Shown: piece by piece, positions 54,046-64,000 of the stretch
Position numbering within the stretch: position 1 is the first letter of the stretch
How the letters are laid out: every line of letters begins with the position of its first letter
Source of the DNA: Wurfbainia villosa
Lineage: Eukaryota > Streptophyta > Magnoliopsida > Zingiberales > Zingiberaceae
Direction: 5' to 3'
DNA length: 64,000 nucleotides
NCBI GenBank assembly: GCA_025175895.1
Contig: CM046008.1
Coordinates: 22,771,255-22,835,254 of the forward strand
Notes under the pieces: model-generated
The model's input: only the letters and a program-made list of their open reading frames with translations
The model's database searches: none
Told to the model about the DNA's origin: nothing
Translations under genes and position numbers: made by a program

Positions 54046-55865
54046 TGTAGGGAATTCTATATGCCAAATAGCATATGCGCAACGGAAAAATTAGGATCCC
54101 TTCCTAGTGATCCTTGCGAAAGAAAACCTCGTACAAAATAAATTTCTCTAAAACCAAACCTATCTTATAGGAGAGGATTACCTTTGTTGCGTGCCCTTGT
54201 TAATCCCGCTTTTCCTTTTGGTTTGTTGGATCTTTAGCACGTTCAAATGTCCGTGCCTCTATACGTATCCACACGAGCAAGCTCTTGTCTCACAAAAGAA
54301 AAACTAGAAGAGCTCTCCTTTCCTTCTTGCTAGAGAAGTCCCTAAAGGAGAGGAAGCTAGGGAAAAAGGAGAAGGGAAGAAGAAGACTACTCTTCTTGCT
54401 ACACTCACAAATGCCACACAACAAAAGCTTCTCACACAAAGCTCTCTCCAAGCCTCAAGCTCCCAACAACCACAATTCCTTTGGCCGGCCACTCCATGGA
54501 GTCTTTTATAGGGTTGGAAAAACCCTTTCACCTCCTAACATTCAATGCAATCCATTGCATTGAGACACAATCAAAAAGGAGTTGGCTTCCTTGTTTGGCC
54601 GGCCACTTAAGGAGACAAAAACCACTTTGTCTCCTTCCACCTCATCTAGCTTAGGTGGCATGCTTATGTGGCATGCTTGTGTGGCATTCATGCATGTTGA
54701 ATTAATCTTATTAATTCAATAAGCTTATGTTATCATATTGAATTAATCTCATTAAATCAATAAGGTAACATATTGAATTAATCTCATTAAATCAATAAGC
54801 TAAAATTCTCATTAAGCTTAAAGTCCAAAAACCATTTTGTACTTAAGCTTATTCCCAAATTACTCTAGTCAAACTAGAATGCACTAATTCTTCTAATCAT
54901 CATGCTCTTTGTGTGTGACCCTACAGGCTCTCATAACGTTGGCAGTGGATCTAAACTCTTTTAGATACACAAGCAATGAGCGGCATCTAGCAATACATCA
55001 TTGCTACCCAAGTTACGAAATAAGTCAAGATCCGACTAACCTTTCCATGACTACTATAATGTATGACCGTGTCCTTCTATCCTTGATATTAGATTGACCA
55101 ATGAGGCATAGACCGTGTCATCCTCGATCAATCTATGTGTTTCTTGATCCCTGAGTAAACTAACTCAAACAAATGAGCTCAATATCTCATATTGACTCAT
55201 TCGAGAATGGCCATGCATTTTAGTAGTTCTACTCAATCAAGGGGCCCACAGATATCACTCCCGTCATATGGGAGGGATAGATCCCATCTACATCACTCAC
55301 ATCCCTCCGCAAAATTTGTTATATACCCAGTAATCGCCTTTATGGTCCACCCTGTTACGGGTGACGTTTGACGATACCAAAGTACATAACTCCTTATGTA
55401 GGGAACCGTAGTGACTTCAGGTTCGAGGACTATTCATACCAATAGTCACATGAGAAAGTTTATGACACTCATATAACGATCCATAAAACTTTCTCATGGC
55501 GGGTCAGTTCAGTATATATTCTCTAATATATACCCATTATTCAACTTGATATCATATATCCATGACTTGTGAGATCAAGTCATCAATCGACCTACATGCT
55601 AGTCTTTATGAATTAATATTGCCCTTGCATATTAACACTTGACTAGGAACATTTAGGAAAGTGTTCTCTACAGCCTCTCATAATCAATTCTGCCAATTGA
55701 TGTGCTGTAGATAAGAACCTACTTTTCTAGGGCATTATTATATTTAATTTAGCTGGCACAAGCAAGATGTAAATATAATAACCAATCCTTTGCCTTTATT
55801 GAATATGATACAAAATGTTCCCTTTTTCAACCATCACATGATTGGCTCTAGGGCTATAACTAACA
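54046..55865 (-). repeat. Element J 3' LTR (left)
   Basis: 1,820 bp. Minus-strand TATA box at 54,504-54,510 between GGCCGGCC palindromes at about 54,483 and 54,597. One unit fewer of the 42-bp tandem than H. The final CTATAACTAACA is followed by the polypurine tract ATCTCCCACTA (minus TAGTGGGAGAT). Confidence 0.93.
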
Positions 55866-55879
55866 ATCTCCCACTAGCA

Positions 55880-56221
55880 CTAGTACCAATCACTATGATA
55901 TCTAATACCTAGTGACCTAGTGTGACCATCATGCTTCCTCTGTGCCAAAGCCTTGGTCAATGGATCTGCGATGTTAGCTTATGTCGGTACTCTGCATATC
56001 CTCACATCTCCTCTATCGATGATCTCTCGAATGAGATGGAAGCGCCGCAGTATGTGTTTGGTCCGCTGATGTGATCGAGGTTCCTTAGCCTGTGCAATAG
56101 CCCCATTGTTGTCACAATAGAGGTCTATTGGATCTGTAATGCTAGGAACTACCCCAAGTTCACTGATGAACTTGCGGAGCCAAACAACCTCCTTTCTTTG
56201 AATCGGACGCAATATATACAA
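55880..56221 (-). pseudogene. pol: Element J RNase H C-terminal part
   Basis: The minus-strand frame from 56,221 reads KEVVWLRKFISELGVVPSIT, DLYCDNNGAIAQAKEPRSHQ, RTKHILRRFHLIREIIDRGD, and a tail to about 55,890 in a shifted frame. It continues the pol frame ending at 56,248 after a short scrambled stretch (56,222-56,247). Confidence 0.87.
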
Positions 56222-56247
56222 ACCATTGTAGAATCAGCAACTGTGTC

Positions 56248-58494
56248 CTACTTTGAACTCTTCCAGCTCACAGCTCCACCATTCAGGCAAAACACGTACC
56301 CCGATTGCGATCTATAGTCATCCTTGTCTGTTTGGAAGCTTGCATCACTGTAACCCTTTACAGCTAGCTCCTCATTGCCTCCAAATATCAGAAAATATTC
56401 TTTCGTTCTTCGTAAGTATTTAAGAATATTTTTGACTGCTATCCAGTGACTTTCACCTGGATCCGACTGGTATCTACTCGTCATGCTCAAAGCATACGAG
56501 ACGTCAGGACGAGTACAAAGCATGGCGTACATGATAGACCCTATGGCAGATGCATAAGGGATCTTATCCATGCGATCTCTCTCCTCCTTAGAAGAGGGAC
56601 ATTGAGTCTTCGAAAGACTCACACCATGTGATAAAGGCAGAAATCCTTTCTTGGAATTTTGCATAGCAAAACGATCTAGCACTTTATCAATGTATGTACT
56701 CTGACTTAGGCCAAGTAATCTTTTAGATCTATCTCTATAGATCTTGATGCCTAGAATATAGGCAGCTTCACCTAAGTCTTTCATCGAGAAACAATTCCCT
56801 AACCACATCTTCACAGACTGGAGTGAGGGAATATCATTTCCAATGAGAAGTATGTCATCTACATACAAGACAAGAAATACAACTGTGCTCCCACTATTTC
56901 TCTTGTAGACACAAGGTTCATCTTCATTCTTGATGAAACCAAACTCCTTGATTGCATCATCGAATCGAAGATTCCAGCTTCGAGAGGCTTGCTTTAGTCC
57001 ATAAATGGACCTTTGCAGTTTGCATACCTTTCCAGGATGCTTTGGATCTTCAAAACCCTCAGGCTGTGTCATGTACACATCCTCGAGTAGCTTTCCATTC
57101 AGAAAAGCAGTTTTGACATCCATCTGCCAGATCTCATAATCGTGGTAGGCTGCAATAGCAAGTATGATCCGAATGGATTTAAGCATCGCAACTGGTGAAA
57201 AGGTTTCATCATAGTCAATACCATGAATTTGTTTGAATCCTTTAGCCACCAATCTACCTTTATAGGTATGTTTATTACCATCCATGTCAGTCTTTACTTT
57301 AAAGACCCACTTACACCCAATGGGTTTTACCCCTTCAGGTGGATCAACCAAGGTCCATACTTGATTAGTGTACATGGATTCCATTTCGGATCTCATGGCC
57401 TCTAGCCATTTCTCGGAATCTGGGCTCATCATAGCTTCTTGATAGGATGTAGGCTCGTCAAGATCGACAAGCAATACCTCACCGTTGTCAGTCAAGAGAA
57501 AAGAATATCTCTCGGGTTGACGACGGATCCTATCAGATCTACGAAGAGGTTGGTCTACTTGAACAGGTGTCTGCTCCACAACTCTTTGGGCAACACTTTC
57601 CTCATCCACAACACTTTGTGGTTCCTGTTCATTTTCCATCGAAGCCTTAGTATTATCGTCATCTTGAACTTCTTCAAGATGAATTTTACTCCCACTAGTT
57701 TTTCTAGAAATAAATTCTCTTTCTAGAAAGACAGCATTTCTGGCAACAAACACCTTGCCAAGTGTGGGATTGTAAAAGTAATATCCCTTAGTTTCCTTGG
57801 GATATCCTACAAAATAACACTTATCTGATTTGGGTCCTAGTTTATCTGAGACTTGACGTCTTACATAAGCTTCACAACCCCAAATCTTTATAAAAGACAT
57901 TTTGGGACTCTTCCCAGTCCATATCGTATATGGTGTCTTTTCTATGGCTTTTGATGGGACGCGATTAAGTGTAAAAGCGGCTGTTTCTAGAGCTAGTCCC
58001 CAAAAGGAAGTAGGTAGATCAGTCTGGCTCATCATTGATCGTACCATATCTAATAGAGTACGATTTCTCCTCTCAGATACACCATTCCATTGTGGTGTTC
58101 CAGGAGGAGTGAGTTGGGATATTATCCCACACTCAGCCAGGTGATCACGAAACTCTTGACTAAGGTATTCACCACCTCGATCTGATCGAAGTAGCTTAAT
58201 ACGCTTACCAAGTTGGTTTTGTACTTCATTCTTGAATTCTTTGAACTTTTCAAAGGATTCTGACTTGTGTCTCATCAAATATAAGTAGCCAAATCTACTC
58301 ATATCATCAGTGAAAGTAATAAAGTACTTATAGCCTCCTCTGGCTTCGACATTGAAAGGCCCACATACATCAGTATGTATGAGTCCTAACAAGTCCGTCG
58401 CTCTCTCGCCATGTCTACTAAATGAAGTTTTAGTCATCTTTCCTAAAAGGCAAGATTCGCATACCTCATATGATTCAAAATCAAATGGGTCCAA
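56248..58494 (-). CDS. pol: Element J integrase, reverse transcriptase and RNase H N-terminus (polyprotein segment)
   Basis: 749 codons open. Domains: zinc-binding tail (CESCLLGKMTKTSF), integrase core with all three acidic residues (LIHTDVCGPF about residue 42, LLRSDRGGEYL about 104, NGVSERRNRTLLD about 140), integrase C-terminus (KIWGCEAYVRRQVSDKLGPK), linker (EEVQDDDNTKASMENEQ), RT (WTLVDPPEGVKPIGCKWVFK, IWQMDVKTAFLNGKLLEDVY, YGLKQASRSWNLRFDD, YVDDILLIGNDIPS with catalytic DD), and RNase H start (VKGYSDASFQTDKDDYRSQS). Tnt1-like wording throughout; I do not assign a clade. The upstream frame is the same, separated only by the TAA at 58,513. Confidence 0.95.
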   Translation of the reverse strand: MDPFDFESYEVCESCLLGKMTKTSFSRHGERATDLLGLIHTDVCGPFNVEARGGYKYFITFTDDMSRFGYLYLMRHKSESFEKFKEFKNEVQNQLGKRIKLLRSDRGGEYLSQEFRDHLAECGIISQLTPPGTPQWNGVSERRNRTLLDMVRSMMSQTDLPTSFWGLALETAAFTLNRVPSKAIEKTPYTIWTGKSPKMSFIKIWGCEAYVRRQVSDKLGPKSDKCYFVGYPKETKGYYFYNPTLGKVFVARNAVFLEREFISRKTSGSKIHLEEVQDDDNTKASMENEQEPQSVVDEESVAQRVVEQTPVQVDQPLRRSDRIRRQPERYSFLLTDNGEVLLVDLDEPTSYQEAMMSPDSEKWLEAMRSEMESMYTNQVWTLVDPPEGVKPIGCKWVFKVKTDMDGNKHTYKGRLVAKGFKQIHGIDYDETFSPVAMLKSIRIILAIAAYHDYEIWQMDVKTAFLNGKLLEDVYMTQPEGFEDPKHPGKVCKLQRSIYGLKQASRSWNLRFDDAIKEFGFIKNEDEPCVYKRNSGSTVVFLVLYVDDILLIGNDIPSLQSVKMWLGNCFSMKDLGEAAYILGIKIYRDRSKRLLGLSQSTYIDKVLDRFAMQNSKKGFLPLSHGVSLSKTQCPSSKEERDRMDKIPYASAIGSIMYAMLCTRPDVSYALSMTSRYQSDPGESHWIAVKNILKYLRRTKEYFLIFGGNEELAVKGYSDASFQTDKDDYRSQSGYVFCLNGGAVSWKSSK

Positions 58495-58512
58495 TAATCC
58501 ATCTTTATGGAG

Positions 58513-59101
58513 TTAGGATATGCGTTTTTTATTTATGTGACCTAGGCGACAGTGCCAGAGATATGTTTGGTTCAAATCATTCGATTTGAATCGTTTGGTA
58601 TTTACGTTATAAATTGGGTTTTCTAAATCTAGAACATAGAGACCATTCATAAGTGGTGCATTACAATAGAACATTTCATTTAAATAAATGGAACAACATT
58701 TGTCCTTTATTATAAAAGAAAAGTTTTTCTTGTCTAAACAAGATACAGAAATTATGTTCTTCGTTAATGCAGGTACATAAAGGCACTCCTCTAGTTCTAA
58801 GATAAGCCCAGTGGGCAAAGACAAAGAATATGTTCCTACAGCTACAGCAGCAACTTTTGCGCCATTGCCTACTCGTAGGTCCACTTCACCCTTTGCCATT
58901 ATTCTACTATTTCTCATCCACGCACATTAGTACAAATGTGAGATGCACATCCGGTATCTAATACCCATGTAGAAGAAATAGATAGATTAACTTCTATAAC
59001 GTGTATACCTGAGGCAGAAGTCCCACTTCTTTTCTTCTTTACTTCCTCAAGGTAGATTTTGCAGTTCCGCTTCCAGTGTCCAGTCTCACCGCAATGGAAA
59101 C
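58513..59101 (-). pseudogene. pol: Element J nucleocapsid knuckle, protease and linker
   Basis: The CCHC knuckle CFHCGETGHWKRNC starts at 59,102 on the minus strand. The protease active site WVLDTGCASHICTN is at about 58,964-58,922. Then, after a one-step frameshift near 58,922, RNSRIMAKGEVDLRVGNGAK and LEECLYVPALTKNIISVSCL follow up to DLNQTYLWHCRLGHINKKRI, the His-containing start of the integrase zinc domain. The TAA at 58,513-58,515 separates it from the integrase frame; H has CAA there. The catalytic Asp-Thr-Gly is intact. Confidence 0.87.
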
Positions 59102-59792
59102 AATTCCTTAGGTACTTTACCTTTAACCTTTGAAGTGGATGAATTGGCCTTGCCTTTGGCTTGGGTCTTACCCTTGCCTTTGCGCTTACCTTTGCCCTTG
59201 TTGACCATTAGTACGTTACTAACTTTCTTCTTGAGATTCGGTTCAGCAGTTCTTAACATGCTGAGAATCTCAGGCAAAGGTTTATCAATTTTATTCATGT
59301 TATAATTCATGACGAATTGATTATATGCTTCCGGCAACGATTGCAGGATAACATCGGTTGCCAATTCTTGGCTCAGTGGAAAACCTAGTCTTTCAAGGTT
59401 CTCAACGTACCCAATCATTTTAAGTACGTGAGTTCCTACAGGTGTTCCTTCTTGCATCTTGCATGCAAAAAGAGCCTTAAACACTTCAAAACGCTCGTGC
59501 CTGGCTTGTCCTTGATATAGTTGTTTCAAATGCTCAACCATATCATAGGCATCCATGTTCTCATGTTGCTTCTGAAGCTCAGAGTTCATGGTTGCAAGCA
59601 TAAGGCATGACACATCTAATGCGTCATCTTGATGCTTCTTATAAGCATCTTTTTCAGCACGAGTGGCCGCAGGGGCAGGTATTTCAGGGGTAGACTGCTC
59701 TAGGACATACAGTTTGCGTTCTTGCTTGAGGATAATCCTCAAGTTCCTATACCAGTCAAGAAAGTTCGCTCCATTGAGCTTGTCCTTCTCAA
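59086..59792 (-). pseudogene. gag: Element J gag, start region deleted
   Basis: Copia gag open on the minus strand from 59,792: LEKDKLNGANFLDWYRNLRI, KQERKLYVLEQ, LDVSCLMLATMNSELQKQHE, YDMVEHLKQLYQGQARHERF, VGTHVLKMIGYVENLERLGF, LPEAYNQFVMNYNMNKIDKP and a lysine-rich tail (KGKGKRKGKGKTQAKGK). The first 14 or so codons with the ATG, still present in H at 47,804, are missing: the sequence jumps at 59,793 into leader DNA. The frame ends at TGA 59,086-59,088, where an indel puts the zinc knuckle in another frame. Confidence 0.88.
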
Positions 59793-60371
59793 GATATAAA
59801 CTTAAACATGCATCACATACATATTAGCATACATCACATATAAGCTAAATTAACATGCATCACATACAAGCTAAATTAACATGCATCACATACAAGTTAA
59901 ACTAAGTGTGTCATGGTTATGGCCCTTATTCTACAATCTTCTCAAGCCAATGAGAAGATTGATTGGTCAACCTGGGGATAGCATCTTCTCCCAAGTGCTT
60001 CCTTTTGGTTGTCTTGTGTTGTTGACTTCCTCCTTGTAACATTATCTTCCAATGGACCCTCCATCTTTGTTGTATATTACAAAAGGAGAAATACTCGAGT
60101 TACATTCGAGTCTAAAGCTAATGTTACAACAAGAATTTTAGGAGAAAGGCACGACACGCAGGCCGTATTAAGAATTACAATACACAATCACAAACTTTTT
60201 GGGACTAGGCCATAACCATGCACCATGTCAATTTTAACTTTTAAAAGACATCGGATATTTTATTATGTTTGAAAATTTGCTAATGCAATTATCAACTCAT
60301 AATAAAATTCATCCAACTTCTATATCATATATAAATAGAGAAAAACTATTTTTATACGATCTTTCGCAAGT
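59793..60371 (-). other. Element J leader, shortened
   Basis: AT-rich leader between primer site and gag, with ATCACATACAAGCTAAA-type short repeats at 59,810-59,905. About 635 bp present in H are absent. Apparent small frames (60,009-60,215) are leader sequence. Confidence 0.75.
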
Positions 60372-60384
60372 GGCTCTGATACCA
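60372..60384 (-). other. Element J primer binding site (initiator Met-tRNA)
   Basis: The minus strand reads TGGTATCAGAGCC, one base inside the LTR end. Confidence 0.93.
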
Positions 60385-60385
60385 C

Positions 60386-62197
60386 TGTAGGGAATTCTAT
60401 ATGCCAAATAGCATATGCGCAACGGAAAAATTAGGATCCCTTCCTAGTGATCCTTGTGAAAGAAAACCTCGTACAAAATAAATTTCTCTAAAACCAAACC
60501 TATCTTATAGGAGAGGATTACCTTTGTTGCGTGCCCTTGTTAATCCCGCTTTTCCTTTTGGTTTGTTGGATCTTTAGCACGTTCAAATGTCCGTGCCTCT
60601 ATACGTATCCACACGAGCAAGCTCTTGTCTCACAAAAGAAAAACTAGAAGAGCTCTCCTTTCCTTCTTGCTAGAGAAGTCCCTAAAGGAGAGGAAGCTAG
60701 GGAAAAAGGAGAAGGGAAGAAGAAGACTACTCTTCTTGCTACACTCACAAATGCCACACAACAAAAGCTTCTCACACAAAGCTCTCTCCAAGCCTCAAGC
60801 TCCCAACAACCACAATTCCTTTGGCCGGCCACTCCATGGAGTCTTTTATAGGGTTGGAAAAACCCTTTCACCTCCTAACATTCAATGCAATCCATTGCAT
60901 TGAGACACAATCAAAAAGGAGTTGGCTTCCTTGTTTGGGGGAAGGAGACAAAAACCACTTTGTCTCCTTCCACCTCATCTAGCTTAGGTGGCATGCTTAT
61001 GTGGCATGCTTGTGTGGCATTCATGCATGTTGAATTAATCTTATTAATTCAATAAGCTTATGTTATCATATTGAATTAATCTCATTAAATCAATAAGGTA
61101 ACATATTGAATTAATCTCATTAAATCAATAAGCTAAAATTCTCATTAAGCTTAAAGTCCAAAAACCATTTTGTACTTAAGCTTATTCCCAAATTACTCTA
61201 GTTAAACTAGAATGCACTAATTCTTCTAATCATCATGCTCTTTGTGTGTGACCCTATAGGCTCTCATAACGTTGGCAGTGGATCTAAACTCTTTTAGATA
61301 CACAAGTAATGAGCGGCATCTAGCAATACATCATTGCTACCCAAGTTACGAAATAAGTCAAGATCCGACTAACCTTTCCGTGACTACTATAATGTATGAC
61401 TGTGTCCTTCTATCCTTGATATCAGATTGACCAATGAGGCATAGACCGTGTCATCCTCGATCAATCTATGTGTTTCTTGATCCCTGAGTAAACTAACTCA
61501 AACAAATGAGCTCAATATCTCATATTGACTCATTCGAGCATGGCCATGCATTTTAGTAGTTCTACTCAATCAAGGGGCCCACAAATATCACTCCCGTCAT
61601 ATGGGAGGGATAGATCTCATCTACATCACTCACATCCCTCCGCATAATTTGTTATATACTCAGTAATCGCCTTTATGGTCCACCCTGTTACGGGTGACGT
61701 TTGACGATACCAAAGTATATAACTCCTTATGTAGGGAACGGTAGTGACTTCAGGTTCGAGGACTATTCATACCAATAGTCACATGAGAAAGTTTATGACA
61801 CTCATATAACGATCCATGAAACTTTCTCATGGCGGGTCAGTTCAGTATATATTCTCTAATATATACCCATGTGTCAACTTGATATCATATATCCATGACT
61901 TGTGAGATCAAGTCATCAATCGACCTACATGCTAGTCTTTATGAATTAATATTGCCCTTGCATATTAACACTTGACTAGGAACATTTAGGAAAGTGTTCT
62001 CTACAGCCTCTCATAATCAATTCTGCCAATTGATGTGCTGTAGATAAGAACCTACTTTTCTAGGGCATTATTATATTTAATTTAGCTGGCACAAGCAAGA
62101 TGTAAATATAATAACCAATCCTTTGCCTTTATTGAATATAATACAAAATGTTCCCTTTTCAACCATCACATGATTGGCTCTAGGGCTATAACTAACA
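60386..62197 (-). repeat. Element J 5' LTR (right)
   Basis: 1,812 bp, nearly identical to the left LTR. The second GGCCGGCC box and neighbouring bases are replaced by TTTGGGGGAAGG at about 60,935, the only sizeable difference seen. Minus-strand TATA at 60,844-60,850 intact. Ends CTATAACTAACA, then GTGGA. Confidence 0.94.
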
Positions 62198-62202
62198 GTG
62201 GA

Positions 62203-63515
62203 ACATCATCATTGGTCAACCCCTTTTGCCAAGTCACCATGAAGTGACATGTGGTCAAGTCAAACTTGACCCTTCATCTTCCTTCTCAAGTCAAGTCAAA
62301 CTTGGCCTCTTATCTCCCATGGTTGATCAAATCCAACCTTTGATTCAAGTCAATTTAATTTTATGAATCTCTATTCATTGGTTTAAATTGACTCAATGAA
62401 TCAAATCTAAATTAGACTCATTCAACACTTGAATCAAATTGAGTCCAACTCAATTAGTCTAATTTGGATTACTCTTAATCCAATTTGGTTCTTCACATGA
62501 ACCTAATCCTCTTGGTCCATCATATGAACCTAATCTCCATCTAATTGCCCTTTGTGTGTGACCCTATAGGTTCTTGTAACATTGGCAATGCTCCTAAACA
62601 GATTCAGAAACATAAGCAATGAGCGGTATCTAGCAACACATCATTGCTACCCAAGTTACAAGAATGTTGAGATCCAACATCACCTTTGTGACTACTAATT
62701 GTGACTCTCACAATATATGACAATGTCCCTCTATCCTTGACATCTAGATTGACCAATTGAGGCATAGACCGTGTCATCCTCGGTACAATCTATATCTTGA
62801 ACTCCAAGTAGACTCACTCTAATCAAATGAGCTCAATATCTCATATTGACTCATTTGGGCATGACCATGCACTTAGTGGTCTCACTCTATCAAGAATCAT
62901 GATATCACTCCCGTCATATAGGAGGGATAGATCTCATCTACATCACTCATATTCCTTCGCATAATTTGTTACATACCCAGTAATCGCCTTTATAGTCCAC
63001 CAATTTACGGGTGACGTTTGACGAAGTCATAGTATGCAACTCCTTGTGTAGGGAACCATGGTGACTTCAGGTCCAAGGACTAATAGTCATACTAATAGTC
63101 ACATGAGAAAGTATATGACACTCATATAACGATCCATGATACTTTCTCATGGCGGGTCATTCAGTATACATTCTCCAATGCATACCCATGTGTCAACTTG
63201 ATATCTCATATCCATGACTTGTAAGATCAAGTTATCGTGTTGACCTACATGCTAGTCTCTACGCATTAACATTGTCCCTGAATGTTAATACTCGACTAGG
63301 AATGATTAAGGGTAGTGTTCTCTATATCATCTCATTATCGATTCAACCAATCGATTGATATAGATAAGAACCTACTACTCAAGGATATTATTATATTTAG
63401 TTATTTGGCACCAATACAAGTAAATATAATAACCATGCCTTTATAAATAGGAATATGATACAATAAAGTCCATACAACAATCATCACATGATTGGCTCTA
63501 GGGCTTTCACTAACA
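62203..63515 (-). repeat. LTR I-2, right part
   Basis: Continues LTR I-2 after J to CTTTCACTAACA. AT-rich, without genes. Contains the TCAAGTCAAACTTGACC-type short inverted and direct repeats near 62,255-62,310, also seen in I-1 (52,225-52,280). Confidence 0.87.
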
Positions 63516-63598
63516 CTTACAGATCTGTAATTTTTCATATCTAATACAAAAATTACAAAACAAACATGTACATGCTTCGCACGTGGCTCTGATATCAC
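63516..63598 (-). other. 83-bp leader with primer site between LTRs I-2 and I-3
   Basis: Base-for-base the same as 53,487-53,569, with TGATATCAGAGCC on the minus strand at 63,585-63,597. The next LTR begins at 63,599. Confidence 0.84.
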
Positions 63599-64000
63599 TG
63601 GTGGACTCTCTGAGCCACAAAAACCGCTTTTTGCATTGCGGAAACCTCGGAAGTCGGCCACGGATCCGTGCGAAGATAAATTAAAATAAAATTTATGTAC
63701 ATGTTTAGAAATACTAGATCTACCTTAGATCTACATGGTAAGAGCGTTACCCTTGTAGCAATGCCCTTCGCTTATCCCACTCGTCCAAACATTTTGTCGG
63801 ATCTCATAGAGTGTCAAGTGTACACTCCTCTACATGTATCCACACGGACAAAAGGTGGAGAAGACCACTTAGAGTGTGCTAGCACTCAAGGAGGTCTCGG
63901 CAAGGAGGATGAGGGAGAGAGCAAGAAGAGGAGAAGGAAGAAGATGAATTCAATCCAACATTCAATTCACCACTAACCCCACATGAGGTTAAATACATCC
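63599..64000 (-). repeat. LTR I-3, cut by the window end
   Basis: TGGTGGACTCTCTGAG onward, differing from the first 400 bp of I-2 at only a few positions. Continues beyond the window. The reading frame at 63,695-63,976 is LTR sequence, mirrored at 53,666-53,947. Confidence 0.87.

Larger units (their letters stand above)
54046..62197 (-). mobile_element. Element J: Ty1/copia element, minus strand, best preserved copia
   Basis: 8,152 bp with perfect 5-bp duplications. Left LTR 54,046-55,865, right LTR 60,386-62,197, near-identical apart from one short deletion and scattered substitutions, which suggests a fairly recent insertion. Internal region 55,866-60,385 encodes gag, nucleocapsid, protease, integrase, RT and RNase H. 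Breaks are few: gag start deleted, frameshifts near 59,100, 58,922 and 56,230, and a stop at 58,513. Confidence 0.96.

Noticed and set aside
1..64000. A host gene, gene cluster or new enzymatic system
   Set aside because: Every stretch is assigned to a retrotransposon or its LTR. No exon structure or non-transposon protein was recognised.

Overview
This 64 kb window is intergenic DNA from a flowering plant, and I see no host gene, rRNA or tRNA in it. Essentially every base belongs to an LTR retrotransposon. The evidence is Ty3/gypsy chromoviruses with a chromodomain, an Athila-type remnant, Ty1/copia elements with plant initiator-Met-tRNA primer sites, and insertions nested in one another. 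Species cannot be read from the sequence. I name elements A to J.

The left 38 kb is a five-level nest. A (+, chromovirus of the Tekay/Del type) runs from the left edge to about 38,096. It is split at 3,201/35,778, at its RT/RNase H border, by B (minus strand, second chromovirus family, 3,202-35,777). B's 3' LTR is split by C (+, 4,303-27,016). C's 3' LTR is split by D (+, 9,500-26,713). D's 3' LTR is split by E (+, same family as A, 13,818-25,607). Target-site duplications support B (one mismatch), C (in AT-rich sequence), D (7 bp, terminal CA of its 3' LTR missing) and E (perfect ATGCA). A must therefore be the oldest insertion and E the youngest. C and D carry gag but no protease, integrase or RT. 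They look like gag-only, non-autonomous relatives of Sireviruses (TR-GAG type).

A's 3' LTR breaks off near 38,096. An Athila-like fragment F (minus, 38,097-40,604) follows and abuts a 5'-truncated copia element G (+, 40,605-52,013). H (minus, 42,003-50,849, TSD CGTCT) is inserted in G's 3' LTR. Next come tandem LTRs of a copia-type family I (52,014 to the window end), separated by identical 83-bp leaders that contain a primer site and nothing else. J (minus, 54,046-62,197, TSD GTGGA) is inserted in the middle I LTR. J is the best preserved copia here, with one 2.2 kb open frame covering integrase, RT and most of RNase H.

No element is intact as written. A, B, C and D are broken mainly by point stops and single frameshifts. 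E and H, and J's few frameshifts, show clustered small discrepancies at CAG/CTG words even between otherwise near-identical LTR pairs. That pattern may be a sequencing or consensus artefact at methylated CHG sites rather than real decay. The most interesting signals are: the C/D gag-only pair; their SalI-core palindromes (CAGTCGACTG), which recur at about 21 bp spacing upstream of a TATA box that itself sits in a compensated inverted repeat; the gene-like leader and splice-donor architecture of both chromovirus LTRs; and the LTR-leader-LTR tandem of family I.
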